Positions 8,041 to 17,031 are shown, numbered from the stretch's first letter. The stretch: 64,000 nucleotides of DNA from an uncultured Sphingomonadaceae bacterium (GCA_947495985.1 CANMBD010000002.1:480975-544974), one strand, 5' to 3'. The notes: generated by a model not told the origin, from the sequence alone. Made by a program: numbers and translations.

Positions 8041-8372
8041 TAGAGCCGCGATTGTCTGCGGAGATGATTGTGCAGTCCTTGTTGCGCAAAGTGAATCAGG
8101 AGGGCGGCTTTGCAGCTATCCTTAGAAAAGGCGATCGAATCTCTGGCGCGATCCTCATAATATGCGTCGAAAAAGGTAAAGATCCGCGACTTTTGGAGAA
8201 AATGCCAAGTCTTGATGGTCCTTCGACCTGGCAGGTGATATGGCCGCAAAGCACTGATAATAAACAAGATTTAGACGGGTATTTGGAGCGCCGGAGCGGA
8301 TTTGATCCGGACTTATGGTTAATTGAACTGGACGTCGCGGATGCGGAACGGCTCATCGCTGAAATGACCTGA
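8037..8372 (+). CDS. DUF1491 family protein
   Basis: The 111-residue protein matches the small DUF1491 family common in alphaproteobacteria: it opens MIEPRLSAEMIVQSLLRKVNQ and has an ISGAILI strand and a C-terminal DLWLIELD strand. Its function is not known. It overlaps the thioesterase by 4 bp (ATGA), so it is the third gene of a ptsN operon. The 193 bp that follow have no gene; they contain a GCGGG/CCCGC hairpin at 8519-8535. Confidence 0.8.
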   Translation: MIEPRLSAEMIVQSLLRKVNQEGGFAAILRKGDRISGAILIICVEKGKDPRLLEKMPSLDGPSTWQVIWPQSTDNKQDLDGYLERRSGFDPDLWLIELDVADAERLIAEMT

Positions 8373-8565
8373 TTTCTTGACTTTGTTGCACTGCACCCTA
8401 TTTCGCGACCAACTTTGAAGCGAAGGTTGTTCCGAGGGATTGTCCACAAGGACGCGGAATAAACATGCAGACGGAGGGAACAGGGATAAGCCGTTGGTTG
8501 GTTTTTAGGCTTATTTACGCGGGTTTTTGGCCCGCACTGGACTCGCCGCATAAAATAACAGGTTT

Positions 8566-9267
8566 ATGAGCAAAATTTTTAAAGCTGCAAGCGTGTTGTC
8601 GCTTGCATTTTCTACGGTCGCCGCTCTCGCTGTGACCGATGCGTCATTCGCGTTAGAAGCCAATGACACTACTCCAGAATCCGAGATTGTCATTGATCCC
8701 GATATGCTGGAATCTACCGATGAAACGGCGCCGGTAATTTTCGGGGAACTGAAGGAAGTAGCGGCTGCTATTCCCCAAGACGTGATCGAGGCAGATCGGC
8801 TTGCTAACGAACAGCGTGATGCTGTTGAAGCAGTTGATTTTACCAATAATGGCGCTGGGTCACTACGGGAACTGGTCCGGCAGCAATCGGTGGACGGGTC
8901 GCTCAGCAAAGAGATGCAGTGCCTCGCTGGAACCGTCTACTTTGAATCCAAAGGTGAAACACTGGCTGGTCAGCTAGCCGTCGCACGGGTTGTAATGGCG
9001 CGGACCAAATCTTCGCGCTTTCCCGACACAATGTGCGGTGTTGTGTATCAGAGGAAGCAATTCTCCTTCATTCGGAACGGCAAAATGCCGCGGATTGATA
9101 AAGGACACCGCCATTGGCGCAATGCAGTTGCGATTTCAAAAATCGCTATGAACGATGGTTGGAAAAGCCCTGTCGAAGGCGCACTGTTCTTCCATGCCCG
9201 CTATGTATCGCCCGGCTGGCGGTTAAAGCGGATGGCAACGATTGATAATCATATCTTCTATCGGTGA
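8566..9267 (+). CDS. Secreted SleB/CwlJ-type cell wall hydrolase
   Basis: The 233-residue protein has an N-terminal signal peptide (about 1-29, ending SFA) and a C-terminal hydrolase_2 domain: C119, VYFESKGE (E127 and E131), RFPDTMCGVVYQ and QFSFIRNG near 165-172. The SleB/CwlJ family are lytic transglycosylases first found in spore cortex lysis; in Gram-negative bacteria they act on periplasmic peptidoglycan. The middle region (30-115) is acidic and of unknown role. A clear Rho-independent terminator follows at 9291-9320. Confidence 0.86.
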   Translation: MSKIFKAASVLSLAFSTVAALAVTDASFALEANDTTPESEIVIDPDMLESTDETAPVIFGELKEVAAAIPQDVIEADRLANEQRDAVEAVDFTNNGAGSLRELVRQQSVDGSLSKEMQCLAGTVYFESKGETLAGQLAVARVVMARTKSSRFPDTMCGVVYQRKQFSFIRNGKMPRIDKGHRHWRNAVAISKIAMNDGWKSPVEGALFFHARYVSPGWRLKRMATIDNHIFYR

Positions 9268-9290
9268 TATCGAATTACAAACTGATTTCA

Positions 9291-9320
9291 TAAAGGCTCC
9301 CAACCGGGGGCCTTTATTTT
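9291..9320 (+). terminator. Rho-independent terminator of the wall hydrolase gene
   Basis: An 11-bp stem (9291-9301 with 9306-9316, one G-U pair, loop AACC) is followed by TTTT at 9317-9320. It is the strongest intrinsic terminator I see in the window. It ends right against the LexA box of mmcB. Confidence 0.88.
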
Positions 9321-9335
9321 GTTCTATTTATGTTC
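9321..9335 (+). promoter_or_regulatory. LexA (SOS) box upstream of mmcB
   Basis: The sequence GTTC-TATTTAT-GTTC is a perfect copy of the alphaproteobacterial SOS box GTTC-N7-GTTC. It lies 13 bp before the mmcB ATG at 9349, so bound LexA would cover the promoter start region. Caulobacter mmcB is known as an SOS gene, which supports the call. Confidence 0.85.
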
Positions 9336-9348
9336 TAACTTCTTTTTC

Positions 9349-9891
9349 ATGATGATAGAACAAAGTGATTCGCCCCTATCAGTCGCCGCTCTCACACTGA
9401 ATCCCGATCAGATCGAGGAAAATACGGTGCCATTAACGGGGGCGGCTGCAGTTGCGCGCGGTGTGGCGCGCCTCTTTTACCGCCACGATATAATGGTTCT
9501 GTCTGAAGTCAGCCTGCCCAATAAGAGGCGAGCGGATCTGATGGGTGTTGATGCCAAGGGGCAGATCGTGATTGTGGAGATCAAGGTCGCGCGCGGTGAT
9601 TTGCTGGGCGACAATAAGTGGGCAGAATATCTCGACTATTGTGACCGCTTCTACTGGGCATTGCCAAGCGATTTTGATGCGTCTCCCTTGGATAGACCGG
9701 ATTTTATGCCAGAACGTGCCGGGTTGATCATCGCTGATGCTTATGATGCGGAAATGGTCCGTTCTGCAGCAACCCATGCACTTGCCCCTGCGCGGCGGAA
9801 AACAGAAACAATGCGGCTGGCACGTCGCTCCATGCAGCGATTATCGGTAGTCCATGGTTGGATCGACCCACAGGCACGGGAATTCTATTAA
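9349..9891 (+). CDS. mmcB: DNA repair protein MmcB
   Basis: The 180-residue protein fits the MmcB/DUF1052 family, a PD-(D/E)xK nuclease-fold protein linked to DNA damage survival. The nuclease-like core is visible: RRADLMGVDAKGQIVIVEIKVARGD (D, then E-x-K), followed by YLDYCDRFYWA. I chose the ATG at 9349 (or the adjacent ATG at 9352); an upstream in-frame start at 9319 would place the LexA box inside the gene. There is no clear Shine-Dalgarno. A LexA box and the end of a terminator lie immediately upstream, so the leader must be very short. Confidence 0.9.
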   Translation: MMIEQSDSPLSVAALTLNPDQIEENTVPLTGAAAVARGVARLFYRHDIMVLSEVSLPNKRRADLMGVDAKGQIVIVEIKVARGDLLGDNKWAEYLDYCDRFYWALPSDFDASPLDRPDFMPERAGLIIADAYDAEMVRSAATHALAPARRKTETMRLARRSMQRLSVVHGWIDPQAREFY

Positions 9892-9907
9892 AATTTGGTT
9901 GAAAGAC

Positions 9908-10516
9908 TTAGCCTTCAGGACCAAAAAACCGACCGGTAGTTTCCGGCTTTTTCTCTTTATCCGCTTTTTCAATTTCGGCCAATATCGCAGAAGCACGGCG
10001 ATCGCGGGTTGCATAATCGCGCGCTGACAGGCCGGCCAGGGTATCGGTGCGATCTGGATCTGCACCGTTTTTCAACAATAGCCGAGTCATTTCAGAATCG
10101 CGCAACTGGACAGCACGTATCAAGGCTGTTTCGCCGCGGTTATTTGTCTGATTGACATCGGCCTTTTTTTGCAGGAGTACTCTCGCCCCTTCGATAAACC
10201 GCAATCGGGTGGCGAGCATGAGCGGGGTTGTGCCGCTTTTATCCCGAACATTCGGATTGGCACCTTTTTGCAAAAGAAATCCGGTCCAGGTGGCGTCTCG
10301 CCGCGCTACAACAATATGCAGCGCCGTCTCGCCTGTCGAAAGGTCCTTTGTGTTAACAATAACTGAGCCCGGCTCATTCAAGAATTTTGTGGCTTCGGTG
10401 CCATCCCTGTCTTTCACAGCTTTCAGAAAATTGTAACTCGCCGAAAATTGGGCATTTGCGACACTTGGAGCTACCAGCGAAAAAGCTGCTAATATCAGCG
10501 CGTAGAAACGAACCAT
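9908..10516 (-). CDS. Periplasmic ankyrin-repeat protein
   Basis: The 202-residue protein has a signal peptide (VRFYALILAAFSLVAPSVANA, cleavage near 22-23) and then at least four ankyrin repeats with TALH, TPLM, TALI and GLSARDYA helices (about 55-175). Such proteins bind other proteins in the periplasm. The ATG at 10516 is chosen because AAGGGAAACGAG precedes it and it starts the signal peptide; the reading frame is open further upstream. It converges with mmcB, with 16 bp between the stop codons. Confidence 0.8.
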   Translation of the reverse strand: MVRFYALILAAFSLVAPSVANAQFSASYNFLKAVKDRDGTEATKFLNEPGSVIVNTKDLSTGETALHIVVARRDATWTGFLLQKGANPNVRDKSGTTPLMLATRLRFIEGARVLLQKKADVNQTNNRGETALIRAVQLRDSEMTRLLLKNGADPDRTDTLAGLSARDYATRDRRASAILAEIEKADKEKKPETTGRFFGPEG

Positions 10517-10669
10517 CTCGTTTCCCTTGCGGATGTTTGAAAATCTGTTTCTGCCCCGAAGCATAATGAGCTGCCTTATATAAATTTAACGCGCGTAAAC
10601 TTGAAAACCAGTTGCCGCCTGACAATAGAATCCATCAATTATCAGTTGAATAATCATCCATAGCAGACC

Positions 10670-11287
10670 ATGTCTGGCCGCATGATGAATAATTTACTAT
10701 CTGCTTTCTCTGCTGCCCTTTTAATGTTGCTTCTCGCTGCTTGCAACCCGGCCTCTTCCGACAGCGCAGAAACTGAAGCCCCTCTCGCGGGAGCAGATAT
10801 TGGTGGCAGTTTTACGCTAACCAATCAAGATGGCGGAACAAGTTCCGATACGGATTTCACCGGAAAATACCGGATCATCTATTTTGGCTTTACCTATTGC
10901 CCCGATGTCTGCCCGATAGATCTTGCGAATCTGATGAACGGCTTGACGTTGGCCGAAAAGGAAGACCCTTCTCTTGCGGAGAAAATTCAGCCGATCTTTA
11001 TTTCGATCGATCCGGAGCGTGATCGTCCGGAACAACTGAAACAATATGTCGGGAATTTTCACCCCCGGTTGATCGGTCTGACGGGCAGCGTCGATGAGAT
11101 TGCTGCTGTCGCAAAGAAATATCTGATCATCTACAATAAGCGCGAAAGTCCGGGTTTTAGCGAATATCTGGTTGACCATAGCCGGCAAGGCTATCTGTTC
11201 GGACCAGAGGGCGAACCAATTGCGCTGCTCCCGTTTGACGGTACCCCTCAGCAAGTTGCGGATGAGATTAAGCGGTGGACGCGGTAA
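10670..11287 (+). CDS. SCO1/SenC/PrrC-type copper chaperone lipoprotein
   Basis: The 205-residue protein is a predicted lipoprotein (lipobox LLAAC, Cys25) with a thioredoxin fold. The copper ligands typical of Sco are present: C77 and C81 in CPDVC, and H170 in YLVDHSR. Sco proteins help insert Cu-A into cytochrome c oxidase or act as thiol reductants in the periplasm. No oxidase gene is nearby. The last 13 bp overlap the next gene's GTG start. Confidence 0.93.
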   Translation: MSGRMMNNLLSAFSAALLMLLLAACNPASSDSAETEAPLAGADIGGSFTLTNQDGGTSSDTDFTGKYRIIYFGFTYCPDVCPIDLANLMNGLTLAEKEDPSLAEKIQPIFISIDPERDRPEQLKQYVGNFHPRLIGLTGSVDEIAAVAKKYLIIYNKRESPGFSEYLVDHSRQGYLFGPEGEPIALLPFDGTPQQVADEIKRWTR

Positions 11288-11721
11288 ACACCGAGCTTCC
11301 GTTCTGGGAACAACCACTGGACACGCTAGACCGTGCGCAGTGGGAAGCCTTGTGCGATGGTTGTGGCAAGTGCTGCTTGCTGAAGGCCGAAGATGAGGAT
11401 GATGGTAAGGTCTATATGACCAACATTGCCTGCAAGCTTTTGGACACACAGAGCGCGCGGTGCAGCGACTATCGGCGGCGGCGCTATTATGTCCCCGATT
11501 GCATACGGTTGACCCGGGGCAAGCTTGACCAATTTACCTGGCTTCCGGACAGTTGCGCTTATAAGATGCGGGCGCGCAATTTACCGTTGCCGGAATGGCA
11601 TTATCTGATCTCCGGTGATCGCGAGACGATTCACGAAACCGGGAATTCAATCCGGGGCAAGGTGATAACGGAGGTGGAAGCTGGGCCGATTGAACAGCAT
11701 ATTCTGGACAGACCGCTCTAA
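11275..11721 (+). CDS. YcgN/UPF0260-type cysteine cluster protein
   Basis: The 148-residue protein carries the Cys-rich CxxCxxCC cluster (C27, C30, C33, C34) and further Cys in NIAC, ARCSDY, PDCIRL and DSCAY. The pattern fits the UPF0260 (YcgN) branch of the Cys-cluster (zinc- or iron-binding) superfamily; the function is unknown. The GTG at 11275 overlaps the SCO gene and matches the start of family members. The gene also overlaps the next one by 32 bp, so the three are one transcript. Confidence 0.85.
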   Translation: MDAVNTELPFWEQPLDTLDRAQWEALCDGCGKCCLLKAEDEDDGKVYMTNIACKLLDTQSARCSDYRRRRYYVPDCIRLTRGKLDQFTWLPDSCAYKMRARNLPLPEWHYLISGDRETIHETGNSIRGKVITEVEAGPIEQHILDRPL

Positions 11722-12451
11722 GGCACGACCAGTCCCAACCGAAAGGGATGAATTCGAGATTGAACTCGAAGGTCGCTTTTACCCGCTGCAAGTCCGAAAA
11801 TTGGCGCAGGCGCGCTCTATTGCTGTGTCAGCTGACACAGTGAAGGGGGAGGTAAAACTGACCATGCCGCGCTATGCCAGTACCGCCCAGGCGCTGCGTT
11901 TCGCCCAGTCCAAATCGGATTGGTTGGCGGAGCGCTTTGCCGATGCCTTGCCAGCGGTACCGATTATCAATGGCGCCGAAATTGCCTTTGCGGGGGAAAG
12001 TCATGCCATAAGATGGTCCTCTGAATATTCCCGGAAACCTTTGAAAATCGATGGCGAAATCCGCGTTGGCGGCCCGGAAAACCGGATTGAATCGCGTGTA
12101 ATCAACTGGATGAAAGACCAGTCGCGGGACATTTATGCGGAGGATTTGGCGTTTTATTGCGATCGAGCAGAGGTCGATTTGCCCGCACTATCGGTGGGCG
12201 ATGCACGCAGACGATGGGGCAGCTGTTCCGGACGCAAATCCATAAGGCTGAGCTGGCGCCTCATCATGGCCCCGCCGATGGTAAGGCGCTCCGTCGTTGC
12301 CCATGAAGTGGCCCATTTGCGGCACATGAACCACAGCCCTGCTTTCTACGCACTGCTGGACCGGATTTTTGAAGGCAAACGCAATGAGGCGGATCGTTGG
12401 TTGAAGCAACATGGCGCCTCGCTGCACCTGATTGGCGCGCCAATCAGATAG
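11690..12451 (+). CDS. YgjP-like metallopeptidase-fold protein (DUF45)
   Basis: The 253-residue protein has the DUF45/YgjP pattern: RRRWGSCS at 173-180, then AHEVAHLRHMNHS, giving a zinc site H205-E206-x2-H209 and H215. These are metal-dependent hydrolase-like proteins of unknown substrate, cytosolic. The only sensible start is TTG at 11690, because a stop codon sits at 11666 in frame and no ATG is available. It converges with the PBP gene with a 6-bp gap. Confidence 0.84.
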   Translation: MNSIFWTDRSKARPVPTERDEFEIELEGRFYPLQVRKLAQARSIAVSADTVKGEVKLTMPRYASTAQALRFAQSKSDWLAERFADALPAVPIINGAEIAFAGESHAIRWSSEYSRKPLKIDGEIRVGGPENRIESRVINWMKDQSRDIYAEDLAFYCDRAEVDLPALSVGDARRRWGSCSGRKSIRLSWRLIMAPPMVRRSVVAHEVAHLRHMNHSPAFYALLDRIFEGKRNEADRWLKQHGASLHLIGAPIR

Positions 12452-12457
12452 CAAGCT

Positions 12458-14557
12458 CTATTCTTCGGCTGGTTTGGGCAAGATCGAAACAGGTCCATCA
12501 GGCCGGTCAGCCGGCGGATCCTCGGGTTCCCCTGCAGCAGCGCTGTTCTCTTCTTCGCCCCGGCCTAAAACCGAGTCAATCCAGTCCTGATCCAGTTGGG
12601 GCGGTCCGTCTTCCGCCTGTCCGCCCTCCAAATCATATTCCAGGCCTTGCCCCGTCTCGATGGGCATGCCGTTTTCGTCCACATAGATGCCGTCTTCCGG
12701 CGCGCCATAAAATTCTTCTTCATCCGGTTCCAGTTGCCAGTCGGGCAAGATCAGCTCGGTATCAAATTTTTCCGCTTTCCTTTTGGCTACGGCGACTTTC
12801 ATGAAGGATGCAAAAGCCGCAGCAGGCGCGCGGCCTCCTTGCAGTCCGCGAACCGCCTTTGCATCGTCCCGGCCCATCCATACACCTGTGGTCAGACCGC
12901 TTGAAAAGCCCAGAAACCAGCCGTCCTTGTTGCTGCTAGTAGTGCCCGTCTTGCCGGCTACGGGTCGGCCAATCTGGGCGGCCCGACCGGTACCCGCGTT
13001 AACCGCGGTTTGCATCAGATCGGTAATACCAGCCGCGACCCATGGATCGACAAGCACCCGGCTTCCATCAAATTTGCTCTGATAGAGAACGTCCCCGTCC
13101 ATCGTGCTGACCTTGGTGATCGCATAGGGGGTGATCGCCACACCCTTGGCATTGACCGAGGCAAAGGCCCTCGTCATGTCCAGAAGCCGGACGTCCGATG
13201 TTCCCAATACCATTGACGGATTGGTATCAATGGGTGTGGTTACCCCGAACCTGCGGGCCATATTGGCAATGGTAGTCGTCCCGATATCATTGCCAATGGC
13301 AGCTGCGACGGTGTTTTTCGAATATGCGAAAGCCGAGCGCAAGCTGATATCACCGGCATAGCGCCCACCGCTGTTTCGCGGCGTCCAGTTACCTATCTTG
13401 ATCGGTTCATCCGTGACAATATCATTGGGCGTATAGCCAGCCTCCAGCGCAGCCATGTAGACGAAGATTTTCCATGCCGATCCCGGTTGACGCACGGCTT
13501 GTGTCGCCCGGTTATAGTTGGATGTTACATAATCGGTTCCGCCAACCATCGCACGCACCGCGCCGTCGCGATCAATGGCCACCAGTGCACCTTGTGTGCC
13601 AGCAGGAGCGCCGGTCTGGATAGCGTTGGTGGCAGCCCGCTGCATATCAAGATCCAGGGTTGTCCAAACCTCAATCGGCTCCACCGCTTCGTCGATAAGA
13701 AGGTCAAGTTGCGGCAGCGCCCAATCGGTAAAATAGCGCACACTATTCTGGCGCGGTTCTGGCGCAAGTTCGACAGCAGTTGGTTTGGTTTCAGCCGCCT
13801 GCGATGCGGTGATGGCTCCGGCATCCTGCATGACTCGTAAAACAACGGTCGCGCGGTCAATAGCGGCTTGCGCATCGGCAGTGGGCGAATAGCGTGATGG
13901 GGCTTTGACCAGCCCCGCAATAATCGCCGCTTCGGCAAGGCTAAGCTCCCCGGCGCCATGCGCAAAGAACCGGCGAGAGGCGGCATCAATGCCATAGGCT
14001 CCGCCGCCATAATAAACCTTGTTGAGATAAAGCTCGAGTATCTGCTCTTTGGAAAACTTGCGCTCCATCGCCAAGGCAATCAGCATTTCCCTGCCCTTGC
14101 GGCCGAATGTCCGGCTGCTGTTGAGGAAGATGTTCCGCGCCAGTTGCTGGGTGATGGTCGAACCACCCTGGGCCCAGTGTCCCCGTTCCAGACGTACTTT
14201 GAACGAACGCACAATTCCGATGGGATCAACGCCAGGATGACTTTCATAGCGGCGGTCTTCCACAGCTATCATGGCGTCTTTCATGACCTGGGGAATATCT
14301 TCATAGTCCAGCCATTGGCCATAGCTCGGGCCCATGGAAAATAATTCTTTTCCGTTTACGTCCAATACGCGGATCATTTGCCCGTTGGGCGAGGATTTCA
14401 GGTCTTCATAGCCCGGCAGCGATGACCGGATGACCATCACCGCGACGACAAGCGCAATGAAACCGAGCAAGCCGACGACGAGCCCGGTTTTTATTATCCG
14501 GGAGAGCCATTTTCGGACTGCTCCCGATTGTTTGCTGCGTTTTTTGCCCCGCGCCAT
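12458..14557 (-). CDS. Class A penicillin-binding protein (PBP1A-type glycosyltransferase/transpeptidase)
   Basis: The bifunctional inner-membrane enzyme builds and crosslinks peptidoglycan. A basic cytosolic tail leads to a TM helix (about 24-44). The GT51 domain follows with catalytic E100 in VEDRRYESHPG and GGSTITQQLARN at 131-142. The transpeptidase domain has S360-x2-K363, S413-K-N and K536-T-G. The C-terminal 100 residues are acidic and Pro-rich, without known motif. Length 699 is normal. It is monocistronic as far as seen. Confidence 0.94.
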   Translation of the reverse strand: MARGKKRSKQSGAVRKWLSRIIKTGLVVGLLGFIALVVAVMVIRSSLPGYEDLKSSPNGQMIRVLDVNGKELFSMGPSYGQWLDYEDIPQVMKDAMIAVEDRRYESHPGVDPIGIVRSFKVRLERGHWAQGGSTITQQLARNIFLNSSRTFGRKGREMLIALAMERKFSKEQILELYLNKVYYGGGAYGIDAASRRFFAHGAGELSLAEAAIIAGLVKAPSRYSPTADAQAAIDRATVVLRVMQDAGAITASQAAETKPTAVELAPEPRQNSVRYFTDWALPQLDLLIDEAVEPIEVWTTLDLDMQRAATNAIQTGAPAGTQGALVAIDRDGAVRAMVGGTDYVTSNYNRATQAVRQPGSAWKIFVYMAALEAGYTPNDIVTDEPIKIGNWTPRNSGGRYAGDISLRSAFAYSKNTVAAAIGNDIGTTTIANMARRFGVTTPIDTNPSMVLGTSDVRLLDMTRAFASVNAKGVAITPYAITKVSTMDGDVLYQSKFDGSRVLVDPWVAAGITDLMQTAVNAGTGRAAQIGRPVAGKTGTTSSNKDGWFLGFSSGLTTGVWMGRDDAKAVRGLQGGRAPAAAFASFMKVAVAKRKAEKFDTELILPDWQLEPDEEEFYGAPEDGIYVDENGMPIETGQGLEYDLEGGQAEDGPPQLDQDWIDSVLGRGEEENSAAAGEPEDPPADRPDGPVSILPKPAEE

Positions 14558-14645
14558 ATTGTCCCATTCACCATACGCTTACTATGCGTCTGTTTAGCGT
14601 GTTGTCGTCTTACTGCAGGCTGAACGTTGTAGGACAGCGAAATTT

Positions 14646-15044
14646 TCAGCTATCTTTGGGTTCAAAATCTAATGCGGCGCTGTTCATGCAATAACGCAGG
14701 CCGTTTTCCGCCGGACCATCCGGGAAAACATGACCCAAATGCCCGTCACAGCTGGTGCAGCGCACCTCGATACGGCGCATGCCGTGGCTGAGATCCTCAA
14801 TTTCGGTAACGGCTTCAGCTTCGGCAGGTTCTGTAAAGCTTGGCCATCCACAGCCGCTGTCGAATTTTTTTCCTGCATCAAATAATTTTGTGCCGCATCC
14901 GGCGCAGAAAAACTCCCCATCGCGTTTTTCCGCATTGAGTTTTCCGGTAAACGCGCGCTCTGTTCCCGCTTCGCGCAGCACATGATATTGTTCAGGGGTA
15001 AGTTTGTCGCGCCATTCATCAGCGCTCAAGACGATTTTTTTCAT
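14646..15044 (-). CDS. msrB: Peptide-methionine (R)-S-oxide reductase MsrB
   Basis: The 132-residue enzyme reduces methionine-R-sulfoxide in proteins. Zinc ligands are C47, C50, C96 and C99; the catalytic Cys is C119 in LRYCMNSAAL; GCGWPSF is at 64-70. I take the ATG at 15044 (MKKIVLSADEW), which starts the domain at the usual place. The open frame continues up to 15173 but the extra 43 residues (Cys/His-rich, no motif) look like the untranslated region. Confidence 0.93.
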   Translation of the reverse strand: MKKIVLSADEWRDKLTPEQYHVLREAGTERAFTGKLNAEKRDGEFFCAGCGTKLFDAGKKFDSGCGWPSFTEPAEAEAVTEIEDLSHGMRRIEVRCTSCDGHLGHVFPDGPAENGLRYCMNSAALDFEPKDS

Positions 15045-15382
15045 GAAACCAAGGTGGGGAGAAAAGCCGCTGGCGTCAAGCGGCGGCGGGCGAAGTTTAC
15101 AATGTGCACAATGTCCTTTCGGGTGTTTTTTGTGATCTTGTAACAGTGGCTCGGAGCGGCTGTTCCCGACCAAAGTTCACACAAGTCACAGTCAGCCTTG
15201 ACCAGAATTTTGACATTTTCGGCCAAAACGAACCGTATATAATTTAAAGATTGAGAAGGAGCGGATGGAAAATATCACAATGGCATTGGTGTAGGAAAGC
15301 CGGATATCCGGTCTGCAAGAGGCCGTGATCATAAATAATTAACCATTTTTTCAGTGCTTTGCGATAAAACCGGAATGTGGTG
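15045..15382. other. Intergenic region between divergent msrB and the DUF4402 gene
   Basis: These 338 bp contain no supportable gene or RNA. There is a T-rich patch at about 15124-15131 and an AT-rich segment near 15236-15250. The two genes diverge, so their promoters must lie here, but I cannot identify -35/-10 boxes with confidence. Confidence 0.5.
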
Positions 15383-15943
15383 ATGATTAATGCGACATTT
15401 CGGCTGGTTTTTCCGGCTTTGATGCTGCTGTGCGGCTGGATACTTGTTCCGCCGGACAGCGCTGCGGCGCAGTGCCGGCTATGTGCGGCTTCACCCGACA
15501 GCGCGTCATCTGCGCGATCATCTGCGCGATCATCTGACAAGACAGAGACACCTCTTAACATTGAAATCACCGCCAATCTGGATTTTTCCAGACTGGCCCT
15601 ACTTAATCGGGCGGGCGGCGAGGTTGAGATCGATCCACAATCTGGACAGCGCCGGATTAGCGGAGGATTGACGGATCTGGGCGGTTTATCTCTCAATGGC
15701 GAAGGGCGTTTGACCGGTGAACCAGGGCGTGTGGTGCGCGTGCATTTGCCCGAAAGGATCACATTAAGCGCCCCAAATGGCTCGACTGCCGATTTGGTTA
15801 AGCTCGACACCGATCTACCGGCGCAGGCGCGGCTCGATCGTGATGGAAGGCTGAACTTCTCTTTTGGTGGCCGGTTGCGCGTAACCGGCAATGCCAGCGG
15901 CCAGTTTCGCGGCCGGATCGCGATTACCGCCGATTATGAATAG
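15383..15943 (+). CDS. Secreted DUF4402 domain protein
   Basis: The 187-residue protein has a signal peptide (about 1-29, ending AAAQC) and a DUF4402 beta domain with G-rich strands (for instance LDFSRLALLNRAGG, DLGGLSLNGEG and FSFGGRLRVTG). Such proteins occur in sphingomonads and are probably extracellular or pilus-like; function unknown. Two GTG codons precede the ATG at 15383. The linker carries the peptide SSAR twice, coded by a 12-bp tandem repeat. Confidence 0.75.
   Translation: MINATFRLVFPALMLLCGWILVPPDSAAAQCRLCAASPDSASSARSSARSSDKTETPLNIEITANLDFSRLALLNRAGGEVEIDPQSGQRRISGGLTDLGGLSLNGEGRLTGEPGRVVRVHLPERITLSAPNGSTADLVKLDTDLPAQARLDRDGRLNFSFGGRLRVTGNASGQFRGRIAITADYE
15506..15536 (+). repeat. 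12-bp tandem repeat inside the DUF4402 gene
   Basis: TCATCTGCGCGA occurs at 15506-15517 and 15518-15529, and the first seven bases again at 15530-15536. It is in frame and encodes SSAR-SSAR-SS in the linker between signal peptide and domain. Copy number could change by slippage without a frameshift. Confidence 0.85.
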
Positions 15944-15948
15944 CGATA

Positions 15949-16977
15949 CTAGCGCAAATGTGCGGCTTTTCTGGCAATAGTCAGTAATTCCTGTTCGACC
16001 AGAACATGTTCCGGCTGGCCGCTACTTTTGAGGGCAATCTCCAGTGCCAATATCCGTTCGATCAGCCGCCCTATATGAGCGGATGACCAGATATTCAGCT
16101 GCCGCGCATAATTGTCGCGGTCTTTCCAGAACACGCTGGGATGATTCACCAGTTTGCCGATATTCGATCCCTGATCAACTTTGGCGCGCAGTTCGGCCAG
16201 CTTGTTCAGATGGCGCAGCATTAGCCGGATCAGCCCGACCTCGCTAAAGCCGGTGGTGCTGACTGCCGCAAGTTCATGGGTCAGTTTCCTGGTGTCGCCG
16301 CTCACCGCGGCGTTGATCAAAAGCCCCAGATCTTCTTCGTCATTTTCTGCGCCAAGCAGATTGAGGAGTTCCGCCTCAGCCTCTTTCGGGTTATCCGGCG
16401 CGGCATCAAGATACAGCGCTATTTTTTCTACCTCTAGTCTCGCGAGAACCAGGTCATTGCTGGTCAGGGCGGCTATTGCAGCTGCGGTGTCGCGCGACAT
16501 GCGCACGCCTTCATCGCGCGCCATGCCGGAAATCGCTGCAACTGCATCGCTTTGCGAAGTTTCATAGCAGGTCGCGATCAGGGCATCGGGGGCTGCGGCA
16601 ATTTTTTTGGCCAAGGCAGTTTTGTCCGCCATTCCCGCCGCGACGACGAACACCGGATCACCTTTGGTGTCGCTTTCAAGCAGATTTTCTATAGCGGCCG
16701 TTGCCCTCACCGCTTCTCCGCTGTTCAAGCGAACCATGATGAAGCGCTTATCGCCAAATAGAGATGCCGATGTTGCCTCGTCATTCAGCCGCGCTGCGCT
16801 TTCGGTGAGATCGGCAATGGTGAGGTCAATTCGTTCCGCGGATTGAGCCAGCGGGGCCGCCAATTCATTGGCCAAAGCCTGACAGCGCGTCGCATTGGGG
16901 CCGCATAAAACGGCAAGCCTTGTCGCCTCAGGTGCCGCGTGAAAACGGCGCACAATTTCATTATCTTTGACTTTCAC
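15949..16977 (-). CDS. holA: DNA polymerase III delta subunit
   Basis: The 342-residue protein matches HolA, the clamp-loader subunit that opens the beta clamp. Seen are the N-terminal AAA+-like region (LAVLCGPNATRC, SLFGDKRFIMVRL near 75-87), a middle DNA-binding helical part and the C-terminal helical collar (SEVGLIRLMLRHLNKLAELR). As in the family there is no functional Walker A. The start is a GTG at 16977 with AGGGG upstream. It is the last gene of DUF3576-leuS-lptE-holA. Confidence 0.88.
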   Translation of the reverse strand: MKVKDNEIVRRFHAAPEATRLAVLCGPNATRCQALANELAAPLAQSAERIDLTIADLTESAARLNDEATSASLFGDKRFIMVRLNSGEAVRATAAIENLLESDTKGDPVFVVAAGMADKTALAKKIAAAPDALIATCYETSQSDAVAAISGMARDEGVRMSRDTAAAIAALTSNDLVLARLEVEKIALYLDAAPDNPKEAEAELLNLLGAENDEEDLGLLINAAVSGDTRKLTHELAAVSTTGFSEVGLIRLMLRHLNKLAELRAKVDQGSNIGKLVNHPSVFWKDRDNYARQLNIWSSAHIGRLIERILALEIALKSSGQPEHVLVEQELLTIARKAAHLR

Positions 16978-17031
16978 GGCTTCATTCCCCTGCCGTTGTC
17001 ATTTGTCGTCCGCTGCCATTAATTGCCGTTG

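Noticed and set aside
8438..8452. TTGTCCACA, a DnaA-box-like site
   Set aside because: One mismatch and isolated; no AT-rich stretch or further boxes nearby, so not an origin.
15174..15243. GTTC repeats near msrB as a second LexA box
   Set aside because: The spacing between the GTTC copies is 9, not 7, so it does not meet the SOS consensus.
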